DNA of 6,968 bases, taken from Bacteroidota bacterium (lineage in GTDB: Bacteria; Bacteroidota; Bacteroidia; B-17B0; B-17BO). The position numbers were made by a program, and so were the translations under genes. The stretch is taken from contig CANHPI010000145.1 of NCBI GenBank assembly GCA_947462425.1, positions 1-6,968 on the forward strand. The letters run 5' to 3'. This document shows positions 1-5,818 of the stretch, piece after piece (position 1 is the first letter of the stretch; each line of letters begins with the position of its first letter). Below the pieces are notes generated by a model. That model saw nothing but the letters and a program-made list of their open reading frames with translations, had not been told where the DNA came from and did not search any database.

Positions 1-1
1 G

Positions 2-394
2 CCTCGTAATAAAGTTATACTCATAATTGATGATGAATTCATCATTTTGGAATCACTAAGTATTCAAATAAGTTTAATATTACCGGAGAATATATTGCTT
101 GAAGCGGCATCATCGGGTGAGGAATCTATTCAGCTCATCAACGAATTTAAACAAAATGGAAATGAATTAGTTTTGGTGATTTCTGATTTTAATTTAGACG
201 ATATGAAGGGCACTGAAATTTTAAAACATTCTGTTAGTTTATATCCAGAAGTACAAAAAATAATTTTAACCGGACAGGCAGATGCTGCTCTTATAACAGA
301 ATTTAAGAATGAATATGGTTTAGATGCGATTATTAATAAACCATGGAATTTTGAAGAAATCAAAAGAATAATTTTAGAAAGCATTAAATCTTAA
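2..394 (+). CDS. Response regulator receiver domain (5' end outside window)
   Basis: The frame is open from base 2 to the TAA at 392-394 and has no start inside the window, so the gene begins upstream. The 130 visible residues form an essentially complete CheY-like receiver domain. The acidic pocket is IIDDE (residues 10-11 of the visible part), the phosphoacceptor is Asp62 in VISDFN, the switch Thr90 is in IILTG, and Lys113 is in INKPW. The spacing between these residues is normal for the family. Receivers of this kind are phosphorylated by a partner histidine kinase. The protein ends directly after the last helix, so it is either a stand-alone receiver whose start codon lies just outside the window or the C-terminal receiver of a hybrid kinase; the sequence cannot decide. 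No output domain follows. A TTG at 47 lies inside the first helix of the domain and is not a credible start, because it would remove the DD pair. Domain assignment is firm; the partner and the regulated process are unknown. Confidence 0.85.
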   Translation, partial: PRNKVILIIDDEFIILESLSIQISLILPENILLEAASSGEESIQLINEFKQNGNELVLVISDFNLDDMKGTEILKHSVSLYPEVQKIILTGQADAALITEFKNEYGLDAIINKPWNFEEIKRIILESIKS

Positions 395-425
395 CAACCT
401 AGCTTACCCAAAAAAGTACTAACCG

Positions 426-443
426 AAAGTTTATATAAACTTT
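426..443. terminator. Perfect 18-base AT palindrome, possible weak terminator
   Basis: AAAGTTTAT is followed directly by its reverse complement ATAAACTTT, and a T-rich stretch follows. It sits about 30 bases after the receiver gene stop. The 7-base arms TAACAAC (392-398) and GTTGTTA (451-457) enclose it as an outer inverted repeat. A stem of almost only A-T pairs is weak, so termination is an inference. The rest of the 395-599 gap shows only the leuS promoter. Confidence 0.35.
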
Positions 444-546
444 TTATTTTGTTGTTAGTTTTATCGCATATTATTTTCCAGAATTTTGAATCGGAATCTT
501 ATGTATGCAAACCAAATAAAATCATTAATAACAACTACCTAAAACC

Positions 547-577
547 TTTGCGACTTTGCGGTTTAGTCCTATCTTTG
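547..577 (+). promoter_or_regulatory. Bacteroidota-type promoter of leuS
   Basis: TTTG at 547-550 and TATCTTTG at 570-577 match the -33 and -7 elements of the Bacteroidota primary sigma factor (TTTG and TAnnTTTG) with a 19-base spacer. Transcription would start near 584, giving an untranslated leader of roughly 16 bases before the ATG at 600. The leader has no Shine-Dalgarno sequence, as is usual in this phylum. The -33 element lies in a tandem pair, CTTTGCGA then CTTTGCGG (546-561). Confidence 0.75.
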
Positions 578-599
578 CAGCTCGCAAAATCAACGAAGT

Positions 600-3482
600 A
601 TGGAATACTATTTTAAAGAGATAGAAAGCAGCTGGCAAGCCTATTGGGCAAAAAACAAAACCTTTGCTGCCAAAGATGACTCAACAAAAGAAAAATATTA
701 TGTGTTAGATATGTTTCCTTACCCTTCTGGTGCTGGTCTTCACGTTGGACATCCATTAGGTTACATCGCTTCCGACATAATTGCGCGTTTTAAAAGACAT
801 AAAGGGTTTAATGTTTTACACCCAATGGGCTACGATAGTTTTGGCTTGCCGGCCGAACAATATGCCATTCAAACTGGACAACATCCAAAAATTACAACTG
901 AAAATAATATTGCCGTTTACCGTAGGCAATTAGATAAAATTGGTTTTTCGTTTGATTGGGACAGAGAGGTTAGAACGTCAAATCCGGAATACTACAAATG
1001 GACTCAATGGATTTTTATACAAATATTTAATTCGTGGTATAACAAAAGCACCAATAAAGCTGAGCCCATTGAAACCTTAATAAAGATTTTCGAAACAAAA
1101 GGATTTAATAGCAAATTGGATGACACATTAACGGGAGATATTGAAAAAGATATAGAACCATTTACTGCTGAAGATTGGAAGGCGTTCGACGAAAAAAAGA
1201 AGAGCGATGTGTTAATGAATTTTCGCTTAGCCTATTTAGGAGAATCATTTGTAAACTGGTGCCCACAATTAGGAACTGTTTTAGCAAACGATGAGATTAA
1301 AGATGGTTTAAGTGAGCGGGGCGGTTATCCGGTTGAACGCAAATTAATGAAACAATGGAGTATGCGTATTACGGCTTATGCTCAACGTTTGTTAGATGGA
1401 TTAGATACATTGGACTGGACAGATAGTTTAAAAGAAGCGCAACGAAACTGGATTGGAAAAAGTGAGGGGACAAGTTTAAAGTTTAAAGTGATCCGTCATG
1501 CTGAACTTGATTCAGCATCTCATGAGACCCTAAATCAAGTTCAGGGTGACATAGAAGTATTCACCACTCGCCCTGATACAATTTTTGGCGTATCATTTGT
1601 AACCTTAGCGCCTGAACATGAATTAGTAGCAAGCTTAACTACTTCTGAAAATAAAGCAGCAGTTGAAGCATATATTACACAAGCAAAAAATAGAAGTGAG
1701 CGAGAACGCCAAGCCGACATTAATAAAATTACAGGTGTGTTTACGGGTTCTTATGTAGAACATCCATTCACGGGAAAACAAATTCCTATTTGGATTGGTG
1801 ATTACGTATTAGCGGGTTACGGAACAGGCGCCGTCATGGCAGTTCCTGCTCATGATAGCAGAGATTATAGTTTTGCAAAACATTTTGGCTTGCCTATTTT
1901 AGAAGTTGTGCAGCCAACGTCGAATGTTACCCTGAGCGGAGTCGAAGGGTCATACGATGCAAAAGAAGGCAAGCTAATAAATTCTGATTTTTTAAATGGT
2001 TTAGATGTAAAAGCAGCCATTAAAAAAGCCATTGCAGAAATTGAATCCCGCAATGGCGGGATAGGAAAAGGGAAGGTAAATTATCGTTTGCGTGATGCCG
2101 TCTTTGGTCGCCAACGTTATTGGGGAGAGCCAATTCCTATTTATTATAAGAACGATATTCCTTATGCCTTAAACGAAAACGAATTGCCATTAGTATTACC
2201 AGAAGTAGATAAATATTTACCAACAGAAGATGGCGAACCACCATTGGCACGTGCAGCAGCTTCATGGAAACACGAAGGCAAATACGATTACGAGCATTCA
2301 ACCATGCCAGGTTGGGCTGGAAGCTCTTGGTATTTTTTACGTTATATGGATTCGACTAACGCTTCCGTATTTGCGGATAAAAAATTAACCAATTACTGGA
2401 AACAAGTTGATTTATATATTGGTGGTAGCGAACATGCTACAGGACATTTGTTATATGTACGTTTTTGGACGAAGTTTTTAAAAGACCTTGGATATATTGA
2501 TATTGATGAACCCGCTAAGAAGTTGATTAATCAAGGGATGATACAAGGAAGGAGTAATTTTGTTTATAGAGTAAATGGAGAAAATAAATTAGTATCTGCT
2601 GGTTTAAAAAATAATTATGAAGTCTCTGCATTACATGTAGATGTTAGTATCGTTAATAATGATATTTTAGATATTGACGCATTTAAAAATTGGCGTAACG
2701 ATTTTAAAAACGCTGAATTCATTTTAGAAGACGGTAAATATATCTGCGGGCATGAAGTAGAAAAAATGTCTAAATCAAAATACAATGTCGTTACACCAGA
2801 TGACATTTCAGAAAAATTTGGTGCTGATACATTGCGCTTGTACGAAATGTTTTTAGGTCCTTTAGAACAAAGTAAGCCTTGGAATACCAACGGAATTACT
2901 GGCGTTCATGGTTTCTTAAAAAAATTGTGGCGCTTGTTCTATCCTACTGTTCAAGGTGACGCTTCGCTTCTCGACTCCGCTCGAAGTGACAAACCTAGCA
3001 TAACAAATGATGAGCCAACCAAAGGCGAATTAAAAACCTTGCATAAAACCATTAAAAAAATTACAGAAGATATTGAGCGTTTTTCTTTCAATACGTCTAT
3101 CAGTAATTTTATGATTTGTGTGAACGAATTAACGGATGCTAAGTGTAACAAGAAAGTAATTCTTGAGCCTTTATTAATTTGTTTATCGCCTTATGCACCC
3201 CATATTACTGAAGAGTTATGGCATCAATTAGGGCACATTGAAAGTATTTCAACAGCACCTTTTCCAGACTTTAACGAGGCATATTTAATGGATGATACTA
3301 TAAATTATCCAGTGTCATTTAATGGGAAGCTTAAGTTTACATTGGAGTTATCGGCAATTCTTACTATTCAGGAAGTAGAAGCAGAGGTAATGAAAAACGA
3401 ACAAACACAAAAATTACTGGAAGGCAAACAGCCGAAGAAAGTAATTGTAGTTCACAAAAAGATTGTGAATATGGTAGTTTAA
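600..3482 (+). CDS. leuS: Leucyl-tRNA synthetase (class Ia), with repeat-derived insertions
   Basis: This cytoplasmic enzyme attaches leucine to tRNA-Leu using ATP and removes mischarged amino acids with its CP1 editing domain. The class I signature HVGH is at residues 48-51, after the PYPSGAGL motif. The editing domain shows TTRPDT (322-327) and [15 protein letters not shown] (408-422), whose last Asp should match the conserved editing aspartate (E. coli D345). KVNYRLRD with RQRYWG marks the return to the catalytic core, and KMSKS is at 722-726. The anticodon-binding domain and the C-terminal tRNA-binding domain follow. At 960 aa it is about 100 residues longer than the E. coli enzyme. Part of the excess is lineage-type insertion (around residues 145-200 and 640-715), and part comes from four palindromic repeat units translated in frame (residues 299-317, 444-451, 483-488 and 784-797). 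The ATG at 600 starts directly after the promoter leader. All catalytic motifs are intact, so I infer a functional enzyme. Confidence 0.97.
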   Translation: MEYYFKEIESSWQAYWAKNKTFAAKDDSTKEKYYVLDMFPYPSGAGLHVGHPLGYIASDIIARFKRHKGFNVLHPMGYDSFGLPAEQYAIQTGQHPKITTENNIAVYRRQLDKIGFSFDWDREVRTSNPEYYKWTQWIFIQIFNSWYNKSTNKAEPIETLIKIFETKGFNSKLDDTLTGDIEKDIEPFTAEDWKAFDEKKKSDVLMNFRLAYLGESFVNWCPQLGTVLANDEIKDGLSERGGYPVERKLMKQWSMRITAYAQRLLDGLDTLDWTDSLKEAQRNWIGKSEGTSLKFKVIRHAELDSASHETLNQVQGDIEVFTTRPDTIFGVSFVTLAPEHELVASLTTSENKAAVEAYITQAKNRSERERQADINKITGVFTGSYVEHPFTGKQIPIWIGDYVLAGYGTGAVMAVPAHDSRDYSFAKHFGLPILEVVQPTSNVTLSGVEGSYDAKEGKLINSDFLNGLDVKAAIKKAIAEIESRNGGIGKGKVNYRLRDAVFGRQRYWGEPIPIYYKNDIPYALNENELPLVLPEVDKYLPTEDGEPPLARAAASWKHEGKYDYEHSTMPGWAGSSWYFLRYMDSTNASVFADKKLTNYWKQVDLYIGGSEHATGHLLYVRFWTKFLKDLGYIDIDEPAKKLINQGMIQGRSNFVYRVNGENKLVSAGLKNNYEVSALHVDVSIVNNDILDIDAFKNWRNDFKNAEFILEDGKYICGHEVEKMSKSKYNVVTPDDISEKFGADTLRLYEMFLGPLEQSKPWNTNGITGVHGFLKKLWRLFYPTVQGDASLLDSARSDKPSITNDEPTKGELKTLHKTIKKITEDIERFSFNTSISNFMICVNELTDAKCNKKVILEPLLICLSPYAPHITEELWHQLGHIESISTAPFPDFNEAYLMDDTINYPVSFNGKLKFTLELSAILTIQEVEAEVMKNEQTQKLLEGKQPKKVIVVHKKIVNMVV
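1494..1550 (+). repeat. Double-hairpin palindromic unit inside leuS (unit 1)
   Basis: The first hairpin is ATGCTGAA, loop CTTGA, TTCAGCAT (1498-1518). The second is CCCTAAA, loop TCAAG, TTCAGGG (1528-1546), with one mismatch. GTCA at 1495 and TGAC at 1547 close the whole unit as an inverted repeat. It is read as residues 299-317, [19 protein letters not shown]. It sits between the strands preceding [10 protein letters not shown], where the E. coli enzyme has a short loop. Its size of 57 bases is exactly 19 codons. From memory, peptides such as HAELDSAS occur in many Bacteroidota proteins and as intergenic DNA repeats, so this is probably a dispersed repeat family. No transposase is associated with it. 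Confidence 0.85.
1929..1950 (+). repeat. Palindromic unit inside leuS (unit 2)
   Basis: ACCCT (1929-1933) and AGGGT (1946-1950) flank the core GAGCGGAGTCGA (1934-1945). The unit is read as TLSGVEGS (residues 444-451) in a loop between LPILEVVQP and EGKLINSDF. Its GC content is well above the surrounding AT-rich coding sequence. The same 12-base core occurs in reverse orientation in unit 4. Confidence 0.8.
2045..2062 (+). repeat. Short GC-rich perfect hairpin inside leuS (unit 3)
   Basis: ATCCCGC, loop AATG, GCGGGAT gives a perfect 7-pair stem. It is translated as part of ESRNGGIG (residues 482-489), just before the conserved GKVNYRLRD motif. Compared with remembered homologues, the loop here is only one to three residues longer, so this could be a small insertion or a chance hairpin. 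The CCCGC/GCGGG arms stand out in this low-GC gene and resemble dispersed TCCCGC...GCGGGA repeats. Confidence 0.55.
2949..2990 (+). repeat. Palindromic unit inside leuS (unit 4, composite)
   Basis: The unit begins GTTCAAGGTGAC (2949-2960), which matches the right end of unit 1 (GTTCAGGGTGAC, 1539-1550) at 11 of 12 bases. It then contains TCGACTCCGCTC (2971-2982), the exact reverse complement of the unit 2 core, and ends with a second GTGAC (2986-2990). It is translated as [14 protein letters not shown] (residues 784-797), between KLWRLFYPT and the conserved [11 protein letters not shown] helix of the anticodon-binding domain. The reading frame is preserved. Confidence 0.8.
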
Positions 3483-3514
3483 TTTTTATAATTGAATGAT
3501 ACATTAGCTTTATT

Positions 3515-3533
3515 AACTAAAAAATTTAGTTTT
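3515..3533 (+). terminator. AT-rich hairpin after leuS, weak terminator
   Basis: AACTAAA, loop AAA, TTTAGTT forms a perfect 7-pair stem followed by T residues, 33 bases after the leuS stop. It contains one G-C pair, so it is probably secondary to the stronger hairpin at 3589-3616. Confidence 0.4.
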
Positions 3534-3588
3534 ATAAATAAGTATCGGATGTAAATTAAACCATATTCTACCTCAACAAAAAACTATC

Positions 3589-3616
3589 AAGCCCTAACCA
3601 CTTTATTAGGGCTTTT
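3589..3616. terminator. Bidirectional intrinsic terminator between convergent genes
   Basis: AAGCCCTAA (3589-3597), an 8-base loop, and TTAGGGCTT (3606-3614) make a perfect 9-pair stem. TTTT follows on the plus strand, and GATAGTTTTTT follows on the minus strand. It lies between the ends of leuS (plus) and the YceI-like gene (minus, stop at 3630), so it can end both transcripts. Confidence 0.85.
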
Positions 3617-3629
3617 AAAAAAGTGTTTT

Positions 3630-4172
3630 TTATTTTTTAAATACAACCATTTCTGTATTAAAAGTAACTCTAATAATTTCAGCAATTTTTTCAGAATATA
3701 AAGCTGGCACTTTAATTTTATGATCCGCCACTTTTACATCAAACTTAGAATCCATAACAATAGATTCCCCTTTAATTGTAATTGTACCAGTAATAGTTCT
3801 TGCTTGTTCAACACCATGCATATCTAAAGTTCCAGCCATGGTCACATTATAAGTTCCATCTTTTGTGTAATCAATGGTTTCTTTTATTTTTCCTTTAAAA
3901 GTAGCATAGGGAAATTTTTCAGATTCAATATAATTCTCATTATAATGTTCCTGCATAAATGCCGATTTAAAAACAAAGGCACTTTGTTGTGCTTTAATAA
4001 CAAAATCACCCGTTTTTGGATTAAATACGGGCTTTGTAACCGAGTTAACAGCATCAATATTTTCAAGTGCTGTTTCACTAAAAAAACTAATCTTACATTT
4101 TTCTCCTACATATATTTGAGAGAATCCCGTTATACTATTTACTAGTAGACATATTGCTAATACTTTTTTCAT
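3630..4172 (-). CDS. YceI-like secreted lipocalin-fold protein
   Basis: The 180-residue product starts with a Sec signal peptide: MKK, a hydrophobic stretch (VLAICLLVNSITGF), and a likely cut near SQ at residues 18-19. The mature part matches the YceI-like pattern as I know it, with F-S-E-T-x-L near residues 31-36, NYIESEKFPYATFKGKI (80-96), GTYNVTMAGTLDMHGVEQ (107-124) and a closing strand with VTFNTEMVVF. YceI proteins are small beta-barrels of the periplasm that bind isoprenoid-like lipids. The actual ligand here is unknown. The ATG at 4170-4172 lies at the edge of repeat copy A, so the repeat supplies the leader. No Shine-Dalgarno sequence is present. The gene is the last of a minus-strand group and follows the DUF5777-like gene, a pairing I recall from other Bacteroidota. 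It ends at the bidirectional terminator. Confidence 0.85.
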   Translation of the reverse strand: MKKVLAICLLVNSITGFSQIYVGEKCKISFFSETALENIDAVNSVTKPVFNPKTGDFVIKAQQSAFVFKSAFMQEHYNENYIESEKFPYATFKGKIKETIDYTKDGTYNVTMAGTLDMHGVEQARTITGTITIKGESIVMDSKFDVKVADHKIKVPALYSEKIAEIIRVTFNTEMVVFKK

Positions 4173-4255
4173 ATGTAGATGTTTATTGTTTTGTAGTTGT
4201 CATATGGTTTAGCCAGTTTAATCTTTGGTGTTTGTGTTTCGGTAAACATGGCTAT
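4168..4255 (-). repeat. Intercistronic 88-base hairpin repeat, copy A
   Basis: This is a tandem neighbour of copy B, and it lies directly before the YceI-like gene. The plus strand shows TTCATATGTAGATGTTTATT, a T-rich spacer, GTCATAT, then an inverted repeat TAGCCAGTTTA (4210-4220) with TAAACATGGCTA (4243-4254) around a 22-base loop. One A (4248) is bulged. Relative to copies B and C a stem pair changes from A-T to G-C on both arms (4212 with 4252), which keeps pairing. On the minus strand the hairpin precedes the leader and the ATATGAAA start context of the YceI-like gene. Confidence 0.8.
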
Positions 4256-4351
4256 TTCATATGTAGATGTTTATTGTTTTTTATTGTCATATAGTATAAC
4301 CATGTTATCTTCATCTGTGTTTATGCTGGTCGCAACATGGTTATTTCATAT
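4256..4351 (-). repeat. Intercistronic 88-base hairpin repeat, copy B
   Basis: This copy is the same as A in its first ~36 bases (TTCATATGTAGATG and onward). It has a perfect 11-pair stem ATAACCATGTT (4296-4306) with AACATGGTTAT (4334-4344) and a 27-base loop, then the trailing TTCATAT (4345-4351). It begins 10 bases after the stop of the upstream DUF5777-like gene. The whole 4173-4361 gap consists of copies A and B. Confidence 0.85.
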
Positions 4352-4361
4352 TCTGTTTTAA

Positions 4362-5267
4362 TTACCCTTCTTTATTTTTTCCTTGTAAACTGAATACACG
4401 TGAAATATTAAATCCTAAACGTATTCCCCAATTATCCCAAGATGTGTTAGTATACATAAAATATTGATCTTCTGTTAACCCAAATGAATTTGTTAAATGT
4501 ATTTGAAACACATGTCCTCCTGTTTCTAAATCATATCCTATGCCAAAACTATCGTAATACTTTTCTTTACTGTATTTATTTAATCTTAAACCGTATTCTA
4601 AAGTAATTGCCTGACGTTTTGTAAACTTAAATCGGGTTACTGCTCCGGCTACAAAACAGTCGTTTTTGTCTGTAATTTTTTCTACTAAATTAACATGAAC
4701 CATAGCAGCCGATAACTGTAATGAAAAACGTGAATTGAATTTTCTTCCAATCATAATTTGATTACAATAGGATAATCTATCTGAAATGTTTTGATATTTA
4801 TTTTCGCCGTCAACAATTACATTTTGCATAAATGTATGATAGATACTCGAAAATAAGGTAACACTAAATGGCATACCGCCATCTTTAGTGGTTTGTTTTA
4901 ATAAACGGTATTTTAAGAACCCATCAGCAATTTTTTTACCGGACGTTCTTCCTACACCAAACATTAAGCGACTACCATGACAGTATTCTAAAGCCAACCG
5001 AATATTTGCACCACCATCAACTCCCCAAGCATTGTAGGCTCCAGAATTAAAATCTCCAAAACGATGAGATATTCTAAAATCTAAGCTTCTTCGACTTAAA
5101 ACCTCTACTGTATGAAAATTAATTAACCGAGTTGTTTTAAAGGTGGCAGATGCGTATTCTTTTTTTGGTTTCGCTTCTACCATACTTAATAAATCATCTG
5201 GGCTTTGAGCTGATACGGTAGTTGTGTATGCTATTAGTACTAGTAACGATATATATATGTTTTTCAT
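4362..5267 (-). CDS. DUF5777-like outer-membrane beta-barrel protein
   Basis: The product is 301 aa with a clear signal peptide, MKNIYISLLVLIAYTTTVSA, and a likely cut after SA before QSPDD. The mature part has alternating strands rich in aromatic and charged residues. Notable segments are the opening ATFKTTRLINFHTVEVLSRRSLDF (split here: ATFKTTRLIN, then HTVEVLSRRSLDF), followed by RISHRFGDFNSGAYNAWGVD, RLMFGVGRTSGKK and DGFLKYRLL. I recognise this as the DUF5777 beta-barrel family of Bacteroidota. No reaction is known for it; a role in the outer membrane is inferred. The C-terminus is polar and does not end in a classical aromatic residue. The start ATG (5265-5267) sits in the ATATGAAA context used by the neighbouring gene, and an IS110 element abuts it. 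The gene therefore probably lost its original upstream leader and may depend on transcription from the IS. Confidence 0.75.
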   Translation of the reverse strand: MKNIYISLLVLIAYTTTVSAQSPDDLLSMVEAKPKKEYASATFKTTRLINFHTVEVLSRRSLDFRISHRFGDFNSGAYNAWGVDGGANIRLALEYCHGSRLMFGVGRTSGKKIADGFLKYRLLKQTTKDGGMPFSVTLFSSIYHTFMQNVIVDGENKYQNISDRLSYCNQIMIGRKFNSRFSLQLSAAMVHVNLVEKITDKNDCFVAGAVTRFKFTKRQAITLEYGLRLNKYSKEKYYDSFGIGYDLETGGHVFQIHLTNSFGLTEDQYFMYTNTSWDNWGIRLGFNISRVFSLQGKNKEG

Positions 5268-5271
5268 ATGT
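5262..5271. repeat. Left copy of 10-base direct repeat flanking the IS
   Basis: TTTCATATGT here equals 6814-6823 at the other side of the transposase region. This copy contains the start codon of the DUF5777-like gene on the minus strand. It may be the target sequence of the IS, or part of an ancestral repeat unit cut by the IS. Confidence 0.5.
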
Positions 5272-5299
5272 GTTTTGTTATGTGATTTTTAAATTTTTT

Positions 5300-5457
5300 C
5301 AATAGTATTTTAGTCTTGTTTTTAAAACAGGTTAAGAGATTGTAAATTTTCATATTCGTGCTTCGGCAAGTTATTAGTACGTTTGCTCTGCTGCAAGTGT
5401 TTGTGCTTAACCTATTGTGAGCTCAATTTCATATACAGGCTTTATATAGTCCCAGAA
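5300..5457 (-). ncRNA. Candidate IS110 guide (bridge) RNA region
   Basis: This non-coding segment lies between the transposase stop (5489) and the IS edge. AGGTTAAG (5329-5336) pairs with CTTAACCT (5406-5413) and encloses smaller hairpins (CTT/AAG at 5361-5370; TTGC/GCAA at 5383-5396). It holds two copies of TTTCATAT (5348-5355, 5427-5434), the sequence present at both IS edges. It also has TTCGTGCTT and TTTGTGCTT (5355-5363, 5400-5408), which resemble TTCGTGTTT near the other end (6783-6791). IS110-family elements encode an RNA that pairs with target and donor DNA. That this is such an RNA, and its strand, are inferences. Confidence 0.3.
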
Positions 5458-5472
5458 AAAAGTCGAGCTTTT
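5458..5472 (-). terminator. Weak hairpin after transposase
   Basis: On the minus strand AAAAG, loop CTCGA, CTTTT is followed by further T residues, 16 bases beyond the transposase stop. The stem is five pairs with one G-C, so termination would be inefficient and read-through towards the DUF5777-like gene is possible. Confidence 0.3.
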
Positions 5473-5488
5473 GGTTTTTAAATTCTTG

Positions 5489-5818
5489 TTAGTTTACTGG
5501 TGTTAATCTTACTGTAAAGCCAAGTTTGCTTAGTTCTACTAAATATTTTTGAACTGACTTTGCTTTACGTTTTTCTTCATATTTTTTATTATCCAGCAAT
5601 GGCGATTTATACGCTTCCTTTTTGTTTAGTACTTGATACGCTGCAATAATAAGTTTGTGGCTAATAGCTACAATTGCTTTTTTAGCTCCTTTACGCACTA
5701 ATAATTTTTGATATTTGTGTTTGAAGTAACCCTCTTTTTTCCGAGTAGCTCCCCATGCGCTTTGTGTTAAGGTTGCTTGTAAGTGTTTGTTGCCGTGGAT
5801 GGTTCTTGTACTTTTTTT
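5489..5818 (-). CDS. IS110 transposase, C-terminal part in the -1 frame
   Basis: This open frame has no start codon of its own at its beginning; a TAA (5819-5821) closes it just upstream. It continues the transposase after the A9 run: STRTIHGNKHLQATLTQSAW, then GATRKKEGYFKHKYQKL, then RKGAKKAIVAISHKLIIAAY, ending at TAA 5489-5491. This is the usual C-terminal end of the IS110 serine (Transposase_20) domain, where the Gly-Asn-x-x-Leu segment and the KKAIVAISHKL helix are typical. It joins the N-terminal part if one A is read twice, giving about 414 aa in total, a normal family length. Either ribosomes or RNA polymerase slip on the run, or the gene is broken by a one-base loss. A separate protein starting at GTG 5698 would lack both catalytic domains and is unlikely. 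Confidence 0.7.
   Translation of the reverse strand, partial: KKSTRTIHGNKHLQATLTQSAWGATRKKEGYFKHKYQKLLVRKGAKKAIVAISHKLIIAAYQVLNKKEAYKSPLLDNKKYEEKRKAKSVQKYLVELSKLGFTVRLTPVN

Noticed and set aside
47..394. TTG start at 47 for the receiver gene
   Set aside because: The same frame is open to the window edge and the residues before 47 include the conserved DD pair of the receiver pocket, so the true start is upstream.
1865..3151. Open frames on the minus strand inside leuS (1865-2053, 2615-2890, 2951-3151)
   Set aside because: They lie opposite a well-conserved gene and their products show no recognisable domain.
3884..4145. Frames overlapping the YceI-like gene on both strands
   Set aside because: They are antisense or shifted readings of a gene with clear family motifs and a signal peptide.
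4256..4344. Short frames within the repeats (minus strand MVILYDN in copy B, MVIAYDN in copy C)
   Set aside because: Copy A lacks the ATG and the frames end after 7 to 10 codons at different places, so coding is not supported.
4168..4351. Tandem copies A and B as a CRISPR array
   Set aside because: There are only two adjacent units, the units are 88 bases with an internal hairpin, and there are no spacers of constant length or cas genes.
5264..5353. Minus-strand 29-codon frame starting MKIYNLLTCF, whose TGA overlaps the ATG of the DUF5777-like gene
   Set aside because: The ATGA overlap hints at a leader peptide, but the frame is very short, lysine-rich as expected from AT-rich non-coding DNA, and lies in the IS end; no family support.
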